A stretch of DNA of 28,564 nucleotides. It comes from JAHEEL01 sp964195545 (GTDB taxonomy: Bacteria > Actinomycetota > Acidimicrobiia > Spongiisociales > UBA5794). Below the pieces are notes generated by a model. That model was not told the DNA's origin, did no database searches, and saw only the letters and a list, made by a program, of their open reading frames with translations. The position numbers and the translations under genes were made by a program. Location: NCBI GenBank assembly GCA_964195545.1, contig CAXMQQ010000081.1, positions 1-28,564 on the forward strand, given 5' to 3'. Below, one piece after another: positions 7,732 to 14,364 of this stretch (positions are counted from its first letter, which is position 1; each line of letters opens with the position of its first letter).

Positions 7732-7757
7732 ATCATGGAACCGAGCGAGGAGGCGAC

Positions 7758-9311
7758 GTGAAGAACGAGGAATTCCGGGTTCGGGCGCGAGCGGTGGTCA
7801 ACGACCCCCATTTGACGTTCCACCAGCGTCGTCACTACCTCGCGGGACTCGCCGAGGAGGCTCTCGACTATCCAGAGCTCTCAGACGAGGCCTCGGAGGC
7901 GCTCAACAAACGGATCATCTGCGACATGTACGAGGGGCATGCCCCCTATCGGGCTCGATACATCCTCCCCGACTACGACAAAGCGCTCCACAACGGCTCC
8001 GTGTTTCTCGAACTCGAACCGCCGGAGACCCTCGACGACGCTCTGAACTTCCTCCTCATCATGTACACCCAGGTGCCGTCGATCACCGGCTACCCGGTCT
8101 ACCTCGGCGACCTCGACAAGATCCTCGTTCCGTACGTCGAAGGCGTTTCGGACGACCACCTCTACCAATCCCTCAAGCGTTTCTGGATCGCGATCGACCG
8201 GATCCTTCCCGATGCGTTCACGCACATGGATCTCGGCCCGCGAGATGGACGGATCATCAGAACGATCTTCCGAATCGAGCGCGAACTACTCCAGGTCGTC
8301 CCAAACCTCACGTTCAAAGTCGATCCAACGATTACCCCGGACACCCTCATCGAAGATGCAGTCGAGACCGTCTTCGAGACGGCAAAACCCCACTTCGTGA
8401 ATCACCCGCTCATGGTCAGGGATTTCGGAGATGAGGAATACGCAGCGGTCAGTTGCTACAACTCGTTGCGGATCGGCGGTGGTTCGCACACGCTCAACCG
8501 CCTGAATCTGAAGGAAGTCGCCCTCGTCCACGACGGGGACACCGAGATGTTCTTCTCAGACACGCTCCCCCGCTACGTCGAATTGAATGCACAGCTGATC
8601 GAGGCTCGAATCCGGTACCTCGTCGAAGAAGCGCGATTCTACGACCATGACTTCCTGGCGAAAGAAGGGCTGATCTCCCTCGACCGATTCTCGGCCATGT
8701 ACGGCGTCTTCGGACTCGCAGAGTGTGTCGACATTCTGATGGCCAACGCAAGCAGGGATGGCCGGTACGGTCGCGACGACGAGGCAAACACTCTGTCGCG
8801 CAGGGTTGTTCGGGCCGTCGCCGATCAGGTTGCGGATCGGCCGATGCCGTACTGCGAGGGCAACGACGGCCGCTCCATGCTGCACTCCCAGTCGGGGATC
8901 GACGTCGACCTCGACGTGACCGCAGGGACTCGCATCCCGATCGGTACCGAGCCGACCATGTATGAACACATCGCCTGCGTCGCGCCACACCACGATGCCT
9001 TCATGGCGGGTGTCAGCGACATCTTCCACGTCGAGGACACAGCACGTCGAAATCCACAGGCCGTTGTCGACATCATCCGCGGCGCCTTTGAAGAAGGCAT
9101 GCGGGACTTCACGTTCAACCTCAACACCAACGGATTCATCCGGATTACGGGCTACCTCGTCCGGAAATCCGATGTCGAGGCCTTCCCCGTTGAAGGAGGA
9201 CGTCATTCATCGACGGTGTTCGCCGCCGGCTCGGTCGAGAACTCACACGTTCTGGACCGCTCGACGAAACGCGTTCTGGTACGTGAGCACCACACTCGGC
9301 CGCCTCAATAA
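7758..9311 (+). CDS. yjjI: YjjI-family glycyl radical enzyme
   Basis: The start is GTG 7758 with a strong GAGGAGG 4 nt upstream, giving 517 residues, close to E. coli YjjI. An upstream ATG at 7653 would translate through the intergenic repeat and is rejected. The predicted thiyl-radical cysteine is Cys233 in VSCYNSLRIGGG. The glycyl radical loop near the C-terminus reads FIRITGYLV with Gly465, 52 residues from the end, as in other glycyl radical enzymes (RVxGY type). The enzyme uses a protein-borne glycyl radical, installed by the activase encoded next, to form a thiyl radical that attacks substrate. The YjjI substrate is unknown to me. The radical form is destroyed by oxygen, so expression under oxygen limitation is expected. 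The family call rests on the overall sequence plus the YjjW-type neighbour. Confidence 0.88.
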   Translation: MKNEEFRVRARAVVNDPHLTFHQRRHYLAGLAEEALDYPELSDEASEALNKRIICDMYEGHAPYRARYILPDYDKALHNGSVFLELEPPETLDDALNFLLIMYTQVPSITGYPVYLGDLDKILVPYVEGVSDDHLYQSLKRFWIAIDRILPDAFTHMDLGPRDGRIIRTIFRIERELLQVVPNLTFKVDPTITPDTLIEDAVETVFETAKPHFVNHPLMVRDFGDEEYAAVSCYNSLRIGGGSHTLNRLNLKEVALVHDGDTEMFFSDTLPRYVELNAQLIEARIRYLVEEARFYDHDFLAKEGLISLDRFSAMYGVFGLAECVDILMANASRDGRYGRDDEANTLSRRVVRAVADQVADRPMPYCEGNDGRSMLHSQSGIDVDLDVTAGTRIPIGTEPTMYEHIACVAPHHDAFMAGVSDIFHVEDTARRNPQAVVDIIRGAFEEGMRDFTFNLNTNGFIRITGYLVRKSDVEAFPVEGGRHSSTVFAAGSVENSHVLDRSTKRVLVREHHTRPPQ

Positions 9312-10140
9312 GGTCCTTCGCTTCTCGACGGTCGACGGACCCGGAAACCGGTTCGTCGTCTTCGTACAGGGCTGCAATTTCAACTGCGTCAACTGTCACA
9401 ACCCGTACACGATTACCGACTGCAACCACTGTGGCCTCTGCGTCGATCCGTGTCCGGAAGATGCTCTTGCTATTGAGGCTGGCCCGATGGTCATCCTCGA
9501 CCCGGTCGCTTGCACGAATTGTGACGTGTGCATAGAGGTGTGCCCGTTCGATTCGACCCCACTGGCCTACGAAGCCTCAGTCGCCGAAATCGTCGACCAG
9601 ATCCGCGAGACCGCGAAGTTCATCTCCGGTATCACCATCTCCGGTGGCGAAGCGACCCTGCAACCCGACTTCATCTTCGACCTGTTCTCCGCCGTGAAGG
9701 AGGATCCCGACCTCGCCCACCTCACGACGCTCGTCGACACCAATGGATCGGCGCCCGTCGAACTCTGGAATCGACTCGGACCGGTGATGGACGGCGCCAT
9801 GGTCGACTTGAAGGCGCTCGACAGAATCACCCACGTCCAACTGACGGGTGCCACGAACGAGGCGGTCCTCGAGTCCATTCGGCACCTCGCGTCGATCAAC
9901 CGGCTTTCCGAGGTGCGCTTGCTGATCATGCCCGGCTACAACGACGACAGCGCGTCCATCGAGGACACCATGTCGTGGCTCCGCTCGGTCGACTCCAACA
10001 TGCGAATTGTCGTCATTGGATTCCGCAACCACGGGGTCAGGCCAGGCTTGGGGTACCTCGCAGAAGCAAGCCACGAGTCCACAGAACGCATCGGAGACCT
10101 AGTACGCGAGGCCGGCTTCACGGACGTCGCAGTGATCTAG
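9283..10140 (+). CDS. yjjW: YjjW-type glycyl radical enzyme activase (radical SAM)
   Basis: From GTG 9283 the protein is 285 residues, similar to E. coli YjjW. The radical-SAM cluster motif CxxxCxxC is Cys31, Cys35, Cys38 (GCNFNCVNC). An inserted ferredoxin-like segment carries two more 4Fe-4S motifs, CNHCGLCVDPC (47-57) and CTNCDVCIEVC (77-87). The SAM-contacting GGE motif is SGGEATLQ (120-127). It reductively cleaves S-adenosylmethionine and abstracts the glycyl hydrogen of its partner. It overlaps the end of the glycyl radical enzyme gene by 29 bp, has no clear Shine-Dalgarno, and is therefore probably translated by coupling. The start is the first in-frame one that gives the family's usual N-terminus (LNKVLRFSTVDGPG). 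Confidence 0.92.
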   Translation: MSTTLGRLNKVLRFSTVDGPGNRFVVFVQGCNFNCVNCHNPYTITDCNHCGLCVDPCPEDALAIEAGPMVILDPVACTNCDVCIEVCPFDSTPLAYEASVAEIVDQIRETAKFISGITISGGEATLQPDFIFDLFSAVKEDPDLAHLTTLVDTNGSAPVELWNRLGPVMDGAMVDLKALDRITHVQLTGATNEAVLESIRHLASINRLSEVRLLIMPGYNDDSASIEDTMSWLRSVDSNMRIVVIGFRNHGVRPGLGYLAEASHESTERIGDLVREAGFTDVAVI

Positions 10141-10175
10141 GGCAAGGCATTCTCCCGCTGAGCTGCGGGCAAATG

Positions 10176-10239
10176 GAGTGATCATGCCGGACACCGGATA
10201 CACCCGGCGAAGCCGGGTCCTACGGAATCATGATCACTC
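10176..10239. terminator. nested inverted repeats between convergent genes
   Basis: An 11-bp inverted repeat GAGTGATCATG (10176-10186) / CATGATCACTC (10229-10239) encloses a second hairpin ACCCGGC-GAA-GCCGGGT (10202-10218). A smaller stem CCCGC/GCGGG lies at 10154-10169. The whole could act as a bidirectional terminator for the activase (stop 10140) and the transpeptidase (stop 10220). The right arm is inside the transpeptidase coding end. Confidence 0.6.
10187..10207. repeat. heptad-periodic repeat, locus C (short)
   Basis: CCGGACA (10187-10193) and CCGGATA (10194-10200) are adjacent 7-bp words, followed by CACCCGG. CCGGATA is the same word as at locus B. With only two to three copies this locus alone would not be convincing. 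Confidence 0.45.
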
Positions 10240-11353
10240 TTGTGCCGACGTCGGTCCATCCGAACGTCCACTCGGCATCGTCGAAGTCCTGGCGAACACA
10301 CCCACCCGAACGAAGCGTGCCGAGTTGTTCCTTCGTCTGGAACGGTGACTTGTCCTGATGGATCGGGATCGAATGGAAGCCGTACGGCCACTCTTGCCTG
10401 GCGAACCGCACCATGTACTCCATCGTGACGTTGTCGTGCGGTGCCCATGCGTACCGCGACTTCGAGTAGACGTTGTAGCGATCCGGCACCGGCACGCCCC
10501 GTCGACCCGACACCTGGTGGGTCTTGGCCAGTTCACCTGTTGCTTCGATGAACCAGACACGAGCTTCCCTATTGGCGTAGATGACCCGACGCCCGGATCC
10601 GACCGCCGGGTACGGCAATGCTGGCTTCTCCGGCGCGGCGGTGTTAGTCGTGGCCACGAATTCTGGCGATTCGGTGAAGGACACGACGAGGCTTCCCCTG
10701 CTCATCTCGCCGGACCGCAGCATCTCAACGAACGGCTCCACTCCCCCCTCACCCGGTTCACGACCCAGCACCGATCCGTACAAGATCGTGACGAGCGCTT
10801 CGTCCGTGGGGTCCCCGTACCGGTCGACGAACTCGTTGCTCGTCGTGAACGCTTCCGCGATCGAACTCAACGGGAGCCCGTTCCAGTAGCGACGCGACCA
10901 GTACTCGATGTCGAGGGCGTCGGCCTCTCGGCCGAGGAGTCCGCAGTAGATCCGCACGATCGAGTCGGATACCGCAGCGTCGTTACGTACCGAGGTCAGC
11001 CGGATGAGGGCACCGGTCGGTGATGTGGTGGCCGTGGCCGCGTTCGCCAGTTCGACACCGCCGGTGCCAAAGAATGCCCAGAGACCTGTTTCGTCCGGAT
11101 ATCGAGGGACGACCATGGGGTATTTCTCGGCGTCGGGATCTCCGACGATGATCGCCGGGTCCGAGGCCGGCATCAGACCCGGAAGGAGCACTCCATCGGT
11201 CACCTCAGAGAACGACCGCTGGGATCGGCAGACGTCGACGGCTCCCGACGAAGTGGCACTTGCCGTCGCGCCGTCGACGAACAGAACGGAGCCGAGCATC
11301 GCCATCGCGGCGAGGCCAAGAAGCGCCATGCGGAATGAGGGTCTGGCGATCAT
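10220..11353 (-). CDS. secreted L,D-transpeptidase (YkuD) with DUF4214 repeats
   Basis: This 377-residue protein has a signal peptide (1-32, ending TASA). A region at about 125-238 holds two DUF4214-type helical repeats (RIYCGLLGREADALDIEYW and ILYGSVLGREPGEGGVEPF, each followed by a SxEFV element). The C-terminal region, 255-377, is an L,D-transpeptidase catalytic domain: His327/His332 and the active-site motif SGGCVRQ with nucleophile Cys352, then GTRVIMIP. L,D-transpeptidases form 3-3 crosslinks in peptidoglycan or attach proteins to it, acting outside the membrane. DUF4214 modules are usually seen in surface proteins and may bind wall or surface-layer carbohydrate, which is inference. The partner M23 peptidase gene is close by on the same strand. 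Confidence 0.88.
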   Translation of the reverse strand: MIARPSFRMALLGLAAMAMLGSVLFVDGATASATSSGAVDVCRSQRSFSEVTDGVLLPGLMPASDPAIIVGDPDAEKYPMVVPRYPDETGLWAFFGTGGVELANAATATTSPTGALIRLTSVRNDAAVSDSIVRIYCGLLGREADALDIEYWSRRYWNGLPLSSIAEAFTTSNEFVDRYGDPTDEALVTILYGSVLGREPGEGGVEPFVEMLRSGEMSRGSLVVSFTESPEFVATTNTAAPEKPALPYPAVGSGRRVIYANREARVWFIEATGELAKTHQVSGRRGVPVPDRYNVYSKSRYAWAPHDNVTMEYMVRFARQEWPYGFHSIPIHQDKSPFQTKEQLGTLRSGGCVRQDFDDAEWTFGWTDVGTRVIMIP

Positions 11354-11712
11354 ACGTCCCCGTACGGTACCGCCGTCGCCGAGAAGGAGCTATAGACCCC
11401 TGACTTCGAGCACCGGCGTTCCGCGTGGTTGTTCTTGAGATAGCGGCGTCTCCGCGAAAAGAGGAGGTACCGATGAGTCACGCCAACGGGCTGTTCGGAT
11501 GCGCAGATGTAGCGGTCCCAGCCACGCCGCAGGCAAAGGACTCCTACACCGGTTCGCTCGGTTGGGATGCCATAGGTCGACTTCGCCGGCCGTAGTCGGT
11601 ATCTGGCACCCGGCAAAGACTGTCCTCGTCTTGCTCAGAGCTCGTTCCCATTGGCCCTAGCCACTGGGCGTATTCGCGTGCACCATTGGGGTAGGCAACG
11701 TGGAGGAGCGCC
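11354..11712. other. 359-bp intergenic region with one small frame and several hairpins
   Basis: The gap separates the divergently read transpeptidase and DUF1876 genes. It contains a 40-codon plus-strand frame with a very strong ribosome site (11473-11595, listed separately). It also holds a bulged stem GCAAAGAC/GTCTTGC (about 11614-11635) and an imperfect stem CCCATTGG/CCACTGGG (about 11650-11670). A minus-strand frame at 11350-11616 is rich in Arg and Cys, has no ribosome site and is probably noise. I looked for c-di-AMP, c-di-GMP and cobalamin riboswitch cores and found no convincing match. Confidence 0.5.
11473..11595 (+). CDS. possible 40-residue small protein or leader peptide
   Basis: ATG 11473 follows GAGGAGG with a 5-nt spacer, one of the best ribosome sites in the window, and the frame is open for 40 codons to TAG 11595. 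The product begins MSHANGLFGCADVAVP and ends GWDAIGRLRRP. It has no signal peptide or membrane segment and one Cys. It ends 117 nt before the DUF1876 gene. It could be a small protein, a leader peptide or a fortuitous frame; the ribosome site is the only positive evidence. Confidence 0.35.
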   Translation: MSHANGLFGCADVAVPATPQAKDSYTGSLGWDAIGRLRRP

Positions 11713-11955
11713 GTGGAGAAGGACATCACGATCGACGTCCACATCGAAGAGGATGAGACCACCACAACCGTCAAGACCGTGCTCGATCTGATGGGAGATT
11801 ACTTCGAGGCGAAGGGCCGTGCGAGGCGAAATCCGATCGACGAGAACATGCCAGTCGTCGGCGAAGAACTCGCCCTGGCCCGGGCCCTCAACGGGTTACA
11901 GATGGAAGTCATGGAGGCTGCTCAAGACAAGATCGCCAGGTATTTGAGCTTGTAG
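11713..11955 (+). CDS. DUF1876 domain protein
   Basis: This 80-residue protein starts at GTG 11713 behind GGAGGAG (4-nt spacer). Residues 31-80 carry the DUF1876 hallmark: GRARRNPIDENMPVVGEEL (35-53), then ALARAL and a C-terminal helix EAAQDKIARYL. The N-terminus (ITIDVHIEEDETTTTVKTVL) matches the family's first beta-strands. DUF1876 is a small, soluble, mostly actinobacterial domain whose fold has been described as similar to double-stranded RNA-binding domains; its function is not established to my knowledge. The usual length is about 80-100 residues, so this one is complete. It is transcribed alone, toward the M23 peptidase. Confidence 0.85.
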   Translation: MEKDITIDVHIEEDETTTTVKTVLDLMGDYFEAKGRARRNPIDENMPVVGEELALARALNGLQMEVMEAAQDKIARYLSL

Positions 11956-11966
11956 GAAGGTCCTAC
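11952..11966. terminator. hairpin containing both stop codons of two convergent genes
   Basis: GTAGGA-AGG-TCCTAC is a perfect 6-bp stem with a 3-nt loop. The left arm holds the TAG of the DUF1876 gene and the right arm the TAG (minus strand) of the M23 gene. It is short, and there is no T-run, so terminator strength is uncertain. Confidence 0.4.
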
Positions 11967-13438
11967 CGCCAGAGCGGCATGACCGGGAGTTCGGCCAGGC
12001 TCGCGAGGAACGTGAGCGTCGATTCGAAGACGCGCCCGGCTTCGAGCACGATCACTCCATAGCCCGGTGGCGTTTCTGGCGCTTCCTTGGCCCGAATGCG
12101 TGTGTACGTGTCGCCCGTCTGGAAGTAGAGGACGTTCCTGCTCCCGGAGCGACCCGGGCCCTGATACGCGTCACGACCGACTCGACGACCGGCGTCGGTC
12201 CCGTTGAACAATGTTGTCTGCATGGTCCACGGCATCCGGTCCACATCATCGGCCGTGTCCTCTGGCAGCTCCGACCGGTCACCGACCACGACGAGGGAGA
12301 GCGGGGAGGTCACGGCTTCGGGGATCTCAACGACTGCGCCGGTGTCCGGCTCGACGTACGACCCGCTGGTGATCGCCGGCATCGGCATTCTGCCCACGAT
12401 CGGGAAGCGGAGTTCGAGCTGATCAACCACCGCCTGCTCCAGGCCATCGCCGATCACGACCACCCGACTCGGATTGAGCTGGTCGAACATGTCGATGGTT
12501 GCGTCGGGGAGATATCCGGGTTCGGTGAGCAGGAGCGGTCCGGAGAGTTCGAGGGCCGAGAATCCACCTGCCCGCAGCGACGCGTGGTCGGTCGTTGCCA
12601 TCACGTTCACCACCCCGGACCCGCTGCCATAGGCGTAGGTCGCGATCTGTGCTGCGGTGGCGATCGGATCACCTTCGACGCCGGTCCGGTTGAACTGAAT
12701 TCGCTCTGCAGCCTTCAACGATTTGTACGGATCGACCGGAAGACCGTTCGGCATGCGGATCTCGAAGTGCAGGTGTGGCGGGGTGAACTCGGCGTTCCCC
12801 GAATCTCCAACCCATCCGATGATCTGACCGGCCTCGACCCACGCACCGGGCTCGATTCCAGGCACGAGACACTCGTACTCCTTGTCGTCATAGCCCGGGG
12901 AGTCATTGTTGAGGTGGACGTAGCGCGTGTACCAACGGTCGGTGGCCTCCACCTCGACGGTGCACCACTCACGATCATCGCGGACCGTTCGGATCGTGCC
13001 GGAGTGCGATGCAACGACCGGAACGCCCTTCCATCCGGATTTCATGATGTCGATGCCGTGGTGCTCCCGCTCGCAGTTGTCGCGGCAGGCACCGAAGCCG
13101 GCGTAGTAGTGGTTGATCCCGACAACAGGGAACACGATGTCGCGGGTGACCTCGACACGGCGCACTTGATTCTTCGGAACCGCCGGCTCTTCCGGCGGCG
13201 GGGCCACGGCGCCCGTGGTGATTGGAGGAGGGGTCGTGGTCGCCGTTGTGTCCGGCGGGATCGTTGTGGTCGCCGTTGTGTCCGGCGGGATCGTTGTGGT
13301 CGCCGTTGCATCCGGAAGGGGGATCGTGGTCGTCGTGGCTACGACGGCCTCCGGCGGGGACTCCTCGGTTGCCGACGCTGCGGGGGCGCCGACCACGAAC
13401 ATGGCGACGACAAGGACCGCTGCGAAGGATCTCTTCAT
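11963..13438 (-). CDS. secreted M23 (LytM) peptidase with CWB2-like module
   Basis: From ATG 13438 the protein has 491 residues and opens with a clean signal peptide (MKRSFAAVLVV... ending ASA, about residue 23); a longer frame to 13573 would bury it. Residues 30-85 form a Thr/Pro stalk made of 10-residue repeats. The M23 endopeptidase domain (about 100-245) shows the zinc ligands H126xxxD130 (HHGID) and HLH (222-224). Residues about 255-345 resemble one cell-wall-binding repeat 2 (LRAGGFSALELSGPLLLTEPG, then LNPSRVVVIGDG). The remaining 145 residues are unassigned. It probably hydrolyses peptide crosslinks in the wall during growth or division. It lies downstream of a hypothetical gene on the same strand (62-bp gap). 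Confidence 0.9.
   Translation of the reverse strand: MKRSFAAVLVVAMFVVGAPAASATEESPPEAVVATTTTIPLPDATATTTIPPDTTATTTIPPDTTATTTPPPITTGAVAPPPEEPAVPKNQVRRVEVTRDIVFPVVGINHYYAGFGACRDNCEREHHGIDIMKSGWKGVPVVASHSGTIRTVRDDREWCTVEVEATDRWYTRYVHLNNDSPGYDDKEYECLVPGIEPGAWVEAGQIIGWVGDSGNAEFTPPHLHFEIRMPNGLPVDPYKSLKAAERIQFNRTGVEGDPIATAAQIATYAYGSGSGVVNVMATTDHASLRAGGFSALELSGPLLLTEPGYLPDATIDMFDQLNPSRVVVIGDGLEQAVVDQLELRFPIVGRMPMPAITSGSYVEPDTGAVVEIPEAVTSPLSLVVVGDRSELPEDTADDVDRMPWTMQTTLFNGTDAGRRVGRDAYQGPGRSGSRNVLYFQTGDTYTRIRAKEAPETPPGYGVIVLEAGRVFESTLTFLASLAELPVMPLWR
13231..13320. repeat. 30-bp tandem repeat, three copies, in the M23 stalk
   Basis: Three 30-bp units at 13231-13260, 13261-13290 and 13291-13320 encode TATTTIPPDT-type decapeptides. 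The first two are nearly identical over 27 bases and the third has diverged at its end. Copy number is likely to vary between strains by slippage. Confidence 0.8.
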
Positions 13439-13500
13439 CCCACGTGAATCGGTCGATCGCACCTTCACCTGAAGTGTTTCGGAACCAAAATGACAGTCGG

Positions 13501-13932
13501 TCAAAGCAGATTCCGGCGTTTTGCTTCTTTGGAAATCGCCTCGTCTGTGTAGCGGACCAGATCTGGGTTCCACCCGAGAAGCTCGATCGGCATCTCAGCG
13601 ACCTCAGCGAGGAGATCTTCGATCGTGTCACGGAGAGTTCGCGCCCACGCCCTCCCCCGCGCACTGGCTCGCAGACTGAGAGTGGCGTCTGAATTGACGG
13701 TGAAGACGCGGGCTTCGATCGCCGGGTTCGTCCGGCTCCCCTTTTCCCCGTATACAAGGACCACGGACCCGGGTTCCACATCCTGGATGCCGCCGGTGGC
13801 GATGAACTCCCCGTCGAACGCCCAACCGGTGGCGAGGGAGTCGTCGACGTTGGTGACCGTCTTGGCCCAGTTCTTGCGACGCTCATCCCCGACGAACGGT
13901 ATCTCGACGGCGACGGTGAACGGGGCTTCCAT
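13501..13932 (-). CDS. hypothetical cytoplasmic protein, 143 aa
   Basis: ATG 13932 opens a 143-residue frame. GGAGGG lies only 1-2 nt before the ATG, too close for a usual ribosome site, whereas TAGCCT is 8 nt before it and could be a -10 box of a leaderless promoter. The N-terminal half looks beta-rich (FTVAVEIPFVGDE, GSVVLVYGEKG, ARVFTVNSDATLSL). The C-terminal half is helical and charged (ARTLRDTIEDLLAEVAEMP, then TDEAISKEAKRRNLL). There is no signal peptide, membrane segment or recognisable catalytic motif. Codon use matches neighbouring genes, with strong G/C preference at third positions, supporting a real gene. It may be co-transcribed with the M23 gene. Function unknown. Confidence 0.75.
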   Translation of the reverse strand: MEAPFTVAVEIPFVGDERRKNWAKTVTNVDDSLATGWAFDGEFIATGGIQDVEPGSVVLVYGEKGSRTNPAIEARVFTVNSDATLSLRASARGRAWARTLRDTIEDLLAEVAEMPIELLGWNPDLVRYTDEAISKEAKRRNLL

Positions 13933-13940
13933 GCCCTCCG

Positions 13941-13946
13941 AGGCTA
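13941..13946 (-). promoter_or_regulatory. putative -10 box TAGCCT of the 143-aa gene
   Basis: TAGCCT on the minus strand is 8 nt before ATG 13932. It fits the leaderless pattern but at the long end of the spacing. Confidence 0.3.
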
Positions 13947-13958
13947 GCCAAACCGCAT

Positions 13959-13972
13959 ACCCAGGGTTGCAG
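13959..13972. promoter_or_regulatory. half-copy of the palindromic motif
   Basis: ACCCAGGGTTGCAG at 13959-13972 shares ACCCAGGGTT and GCAG with the 21-bp palindrome at 14248-14268. It is 27 nt upstream of the 143-aa gene's ATG, a suitable place for an operator. Confidence 0.3.
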
Positions 13973-14050
13973 TCCTTGTATTTGACGCCACCAGCCCACA
14001 GAAGGGGGCTCGTCCAGCACTGCGACGATGATCGGACCGCTCGGACCGGA

Positions 14051-14088
14051 GGCCCGCACCGGCGGAAGTGCCGGGATCACTGCGGGCC
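14051..14088 (+). other. two-tier hairpin in intergenic region
   Basis: GGCCCGCA (14051-14058) pairs with TGCGGGCC (14081-14088). Inside, CCGGC (14059-14063) pairs with GCCGG (14070-14074), leaving a 6-nt loop and a 6-nt one-sided bulge. The plus-strand tail contains CTTTGCTGTT. No plus-strand gene ends upstream, so an RNA element or a short transcript is more likely than a gene terminator. Confidence 0.4.
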
Positions 14089-14247
14089 GTCGCTTTGCTG
14101 TTCCCTCCAATGCGTCACATGGGAACGGCACCTGGCATCCGCGCCCCACAGTATCGGCACGCCACACAGGCGGTACCGAGGTCACGTGTTGCCGAAACCG
14201 CTCCGGACAAGCTTGCTTCTCTGGGCTGGCACGGCACCTATACGCAT

Positions 14248-14268
14248 CTGCGAACCCAGGGTTCGCAG
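14248..14268. promoter_or_regulatory. perfect 21-bp palindrome, candidate operator
   Basis: CTGCGAACCC-A-GGGTTCGCAG is perfectly symmetric about one base, which is typical of a dimeric regulator's operator. It is 97 bp upstream of the pseudo-kinase ATG. A related site is at 13959. Confidence 0.5.
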
Positions 14269-14279
14269 AGCACGTCGGG

Positions 14280-14291
14280 GGGACTAGTCCC
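14280..14291. promoter_or_regulatory. 12-bp palindrome GGGACTAGTCCC
   Basis: A perfect 12-bp palindrome lies 12 nt after the 21-bp one. It may be part of the same operator region or a short hairpin. Confidence 0.35.
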
Positions 14292-14364
14292 TCGGATCAT
14301 TTAGGAACCGCCTTCAAGCTCCCGCCCCAATCCGCCGATTCCATTGGTAGAGGACACACGAAAC

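Larger units (their letters stand above)
13933..14364. other. 432-bp non-coding region rich in inverted repeats
   Basis: The gap lies between two divergently read genes. Open frames across it on both strands lack ribosome sites and family features. It holds a long hairpin (14051-14088), a 21-bp palindrome (14248-14268), a 12-bp palindrome (14280-14291) and a second copy of the palindrome core near 13959. It is therefore either a complex regulatory region or the site of an untranslated RNA. Confidence 0.55.

Noticed and set aside
7639..7757. Alternative starts of the ABC exporter at 7722 and 7647
   Set aside because: They lack ribosome sites, would overlap the putative -10 TACCAT, and add a Ser-rich N-terminus unlike exporters.
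11350..11616. Minus-strand 88-codon frame between the transpeptidase and DUF1876 genes
   Set aside because: It overlaps the transpeptidase start, has no ribosome site, an Arg/Cys-rich composition unlike the neighbours and no family features.
11354..11712. c-di-AMP, c-di-GMP or cobalamin riboswitch upstream of wall genes
   Set aside because: Some short matches (GGCAAA, CACGCC) occur, but the conserved cores are not in the right order or spacing.
12584..13447. Plus-strand 287-codon frame opposite the M23 peptidase
   Set aside because: Its Gly/Arg/Cys-rich C-terminus is the reverse reading of the 30-bp stalk repeats; the opposite strand has a signal peptide and zinc motifs.
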